Of a stretch of DNA of 6,617 nt, positions 5,954-6,617 are shown piece by piece. This DNA comes from Acidimicrobiaceae bacterium. GTDB lineage: Bacteria > Actinomycetota > Acidimicrobiia > Acidimicrobiales > Ilumatobacteraceae. Under the pieces are notes generated by a model, which saw nothing but the letters and a program-made list of their open reading frames with translations, was not told where the DNA came from and made no database searches. Made by a program: the position numbers and the translations under genes. How positions within the stretch are numbered: position 1 is the stretch's first letter; every line of letters begins with the position of its first letter. Where the stretch lies: contig VFMC01000099.1 of assembly GCA_006515795.1 (NCBI GenBank), positions 1-6,617 of the forward strand, given 5' to 3'.

Positions 5954-5975
5954 GCGACCCGGCGGCGATTTCCGA

Positions 5976-6617
5976 TCAGGGACAGCCGAACGCGTCGGCG
6001 AAGTCGTCGTCGACGTGCGCGACCAGGGCGTCGAGCCAGGCGTCGATGCGCGCCGCGAGGGCATCGGTGCTGTAGTACTGCTCGACCCGGGCGCGGCACG
6101 CGGCCCGGTCGATCTGCCCGATGCGGGCAACGGCGGCGATCAGGCCCTCGATGTCGTCGGGCTCGACCAGGAACCCGGTCTCGCCGTCGACGACGATCTC
6201 CGATGGTCCGCCGCGGCGGTAGGCGATCACCGGCACACCGCACGCCATCGCCTCGATGGCGACGTTCCCGAACGCCTCGACCCACTTCGGTGTCATCAAG
6301 ATCGCCGCGCATCCGCCGATCGCTGCTTGGAGATCGTCGGTGGCGAGGAAGCCCTCGTAGGAGACCAGTGCGTCGGGGTGGCGTCGCCATGCTGCATCCC
6401 AACACGACTGGTCCTGCATCAACCCCCACACCTTCACCTGCTTACGCGTCTTCTCCGAGACCGCGAACACGTCGTCGATGCCCTTCTCCGCCGAGATCCG
6501 GCCGACGAAGCCGAGCACGCCGTCATCGGCGGCTTCGCGCAGGTCGTAGCGCTCGAGCGCGATGCCGCTGCCGACAACCCGCAACTGGTCCGCGAACGGA
6601 CCGAAGGTCTCGGCCTG
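5976..6617 (-). CDS. GT4-type glycosyltransferase, C-terminal part (5' end beyond window)
   Basis: The visible 213 residues form the nucleotide-sugar-binding half of a GT-B fold glycosyltransferase, which would move a sugar from an activated donor to an acceptor in the cytoplasm or at the membrane face. Seen (numbering from the window edge): FVGRISAEKGID (37-48), the usual start of the C-terminal Rossmann domain; WVEAFGNVAIEA with the E-x7-E pair E114 and E122; GVPVIAYRRGGPSEIV, the donor-binding loop; and DGETGFLVEP. The frame is open to the right edge, so the protein starts outside the window; the TTG at 6584 is internal. The KVWGLMQD and LMTPKWVEAFGN stretches recall a subgroup that includes UDP-glucose:tetrahydrobiopterin glucosyltransferases, but this is a memory-based hint and the acceptor is not known. 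It ends 98 bases upstream of rplM on the same strand. Confidence 0.88.
   Translation of the reverse strand, partial: QAETFGPFADQLRVVGSGIALERYDLREAADDGVLGFVGRISAEKGIDDVFAVSEKTRKQVKVWGLMQDQSCWDAAWRRHPDALVSYEGFLATDDLQAAIGGCAAILMTPKWVEAFGNVAIEAMACGVPVIAYRRGGPSEIVVDGETGFLVEPDDIEGLIAAVARIGQIDRAACRARVEQYYSTDALAARIDAWLDALVAHVDDDFADAFGCP

Noticed and set aside
5878..6429. Longer start for rplM reaching into the glycosyltransferase
   Set aside because: uL13 is normally about 145 residues and starts near the ATG at 5877, which has AAGGA upstream. The extension is a shadow frame.

Overview
The window is dense, high-GC bacterial DNA: six protein genes, almost no free space, five TGA stops and one TAG, two GTG starts, and strong codon bias that opens long false reading frames on both strands. 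The order rplM-rpsI-glmM is typical of Actinobacteria. Together with the GC content and the style of the secreted protein (a Thr/Ser/Pro/Ala linker plus discoidin domains), it suggests a high-GC actinobacterium, possibly an Acidimicrobiia-type lineage. That placement is inference; there is no rRNA here to fix it.

Layout, left to right. Positions 1-1766 (minus strand) hold a poly-gamma-glutamate synthase pair, pgsB then pgsC, abutting at a TAG|GTG junction; pgsC runs off the left edge. Positions 1767-1923 are a divergent intergenic region with inverted repeats. Positions 1924-3657 (plus strand) encode a predicted secreted 577-residue protein: signal peptide, an uncharacterised N-terminal domain bracketed by two cysteines, a low-complexity linker and two tandem discoidin (F5/8 type C-like) domains. 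It converges with a 16-base gap on the housekeeping block. That block (minus strand, 5877 down to 3674) is rplM, rpsI and glmM, led by a good sigma-70-type promoter at 5924-5953 and a hairpin in the predicted rplM leader. At the right edge is the C-terminal part of a GT4-type glycosyltransferase, also on the minus strand.

How they fit. RplM and RpsI are ribosomal proteins; GlmM makes glucosamine-1-phosphate for UDP-GlcNAc and hence peptidoglycan. PgsB and PgsC are the cytoplasmic and membrane parts of the machine that polymerises and exports poly-gamma-glutamate. The divergently transcribed discoidin protein is a candidate surface or matrix partner, but only its position and likely export support that. 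No tRNA, rRNA, CRISPR array, insertion sequence or phage gene was seen. The most interesting points are the pgsBC/discoidin divergon, the altered C-terminal motif of PgsB, the extended PgsC tail, and the control region of rplM.
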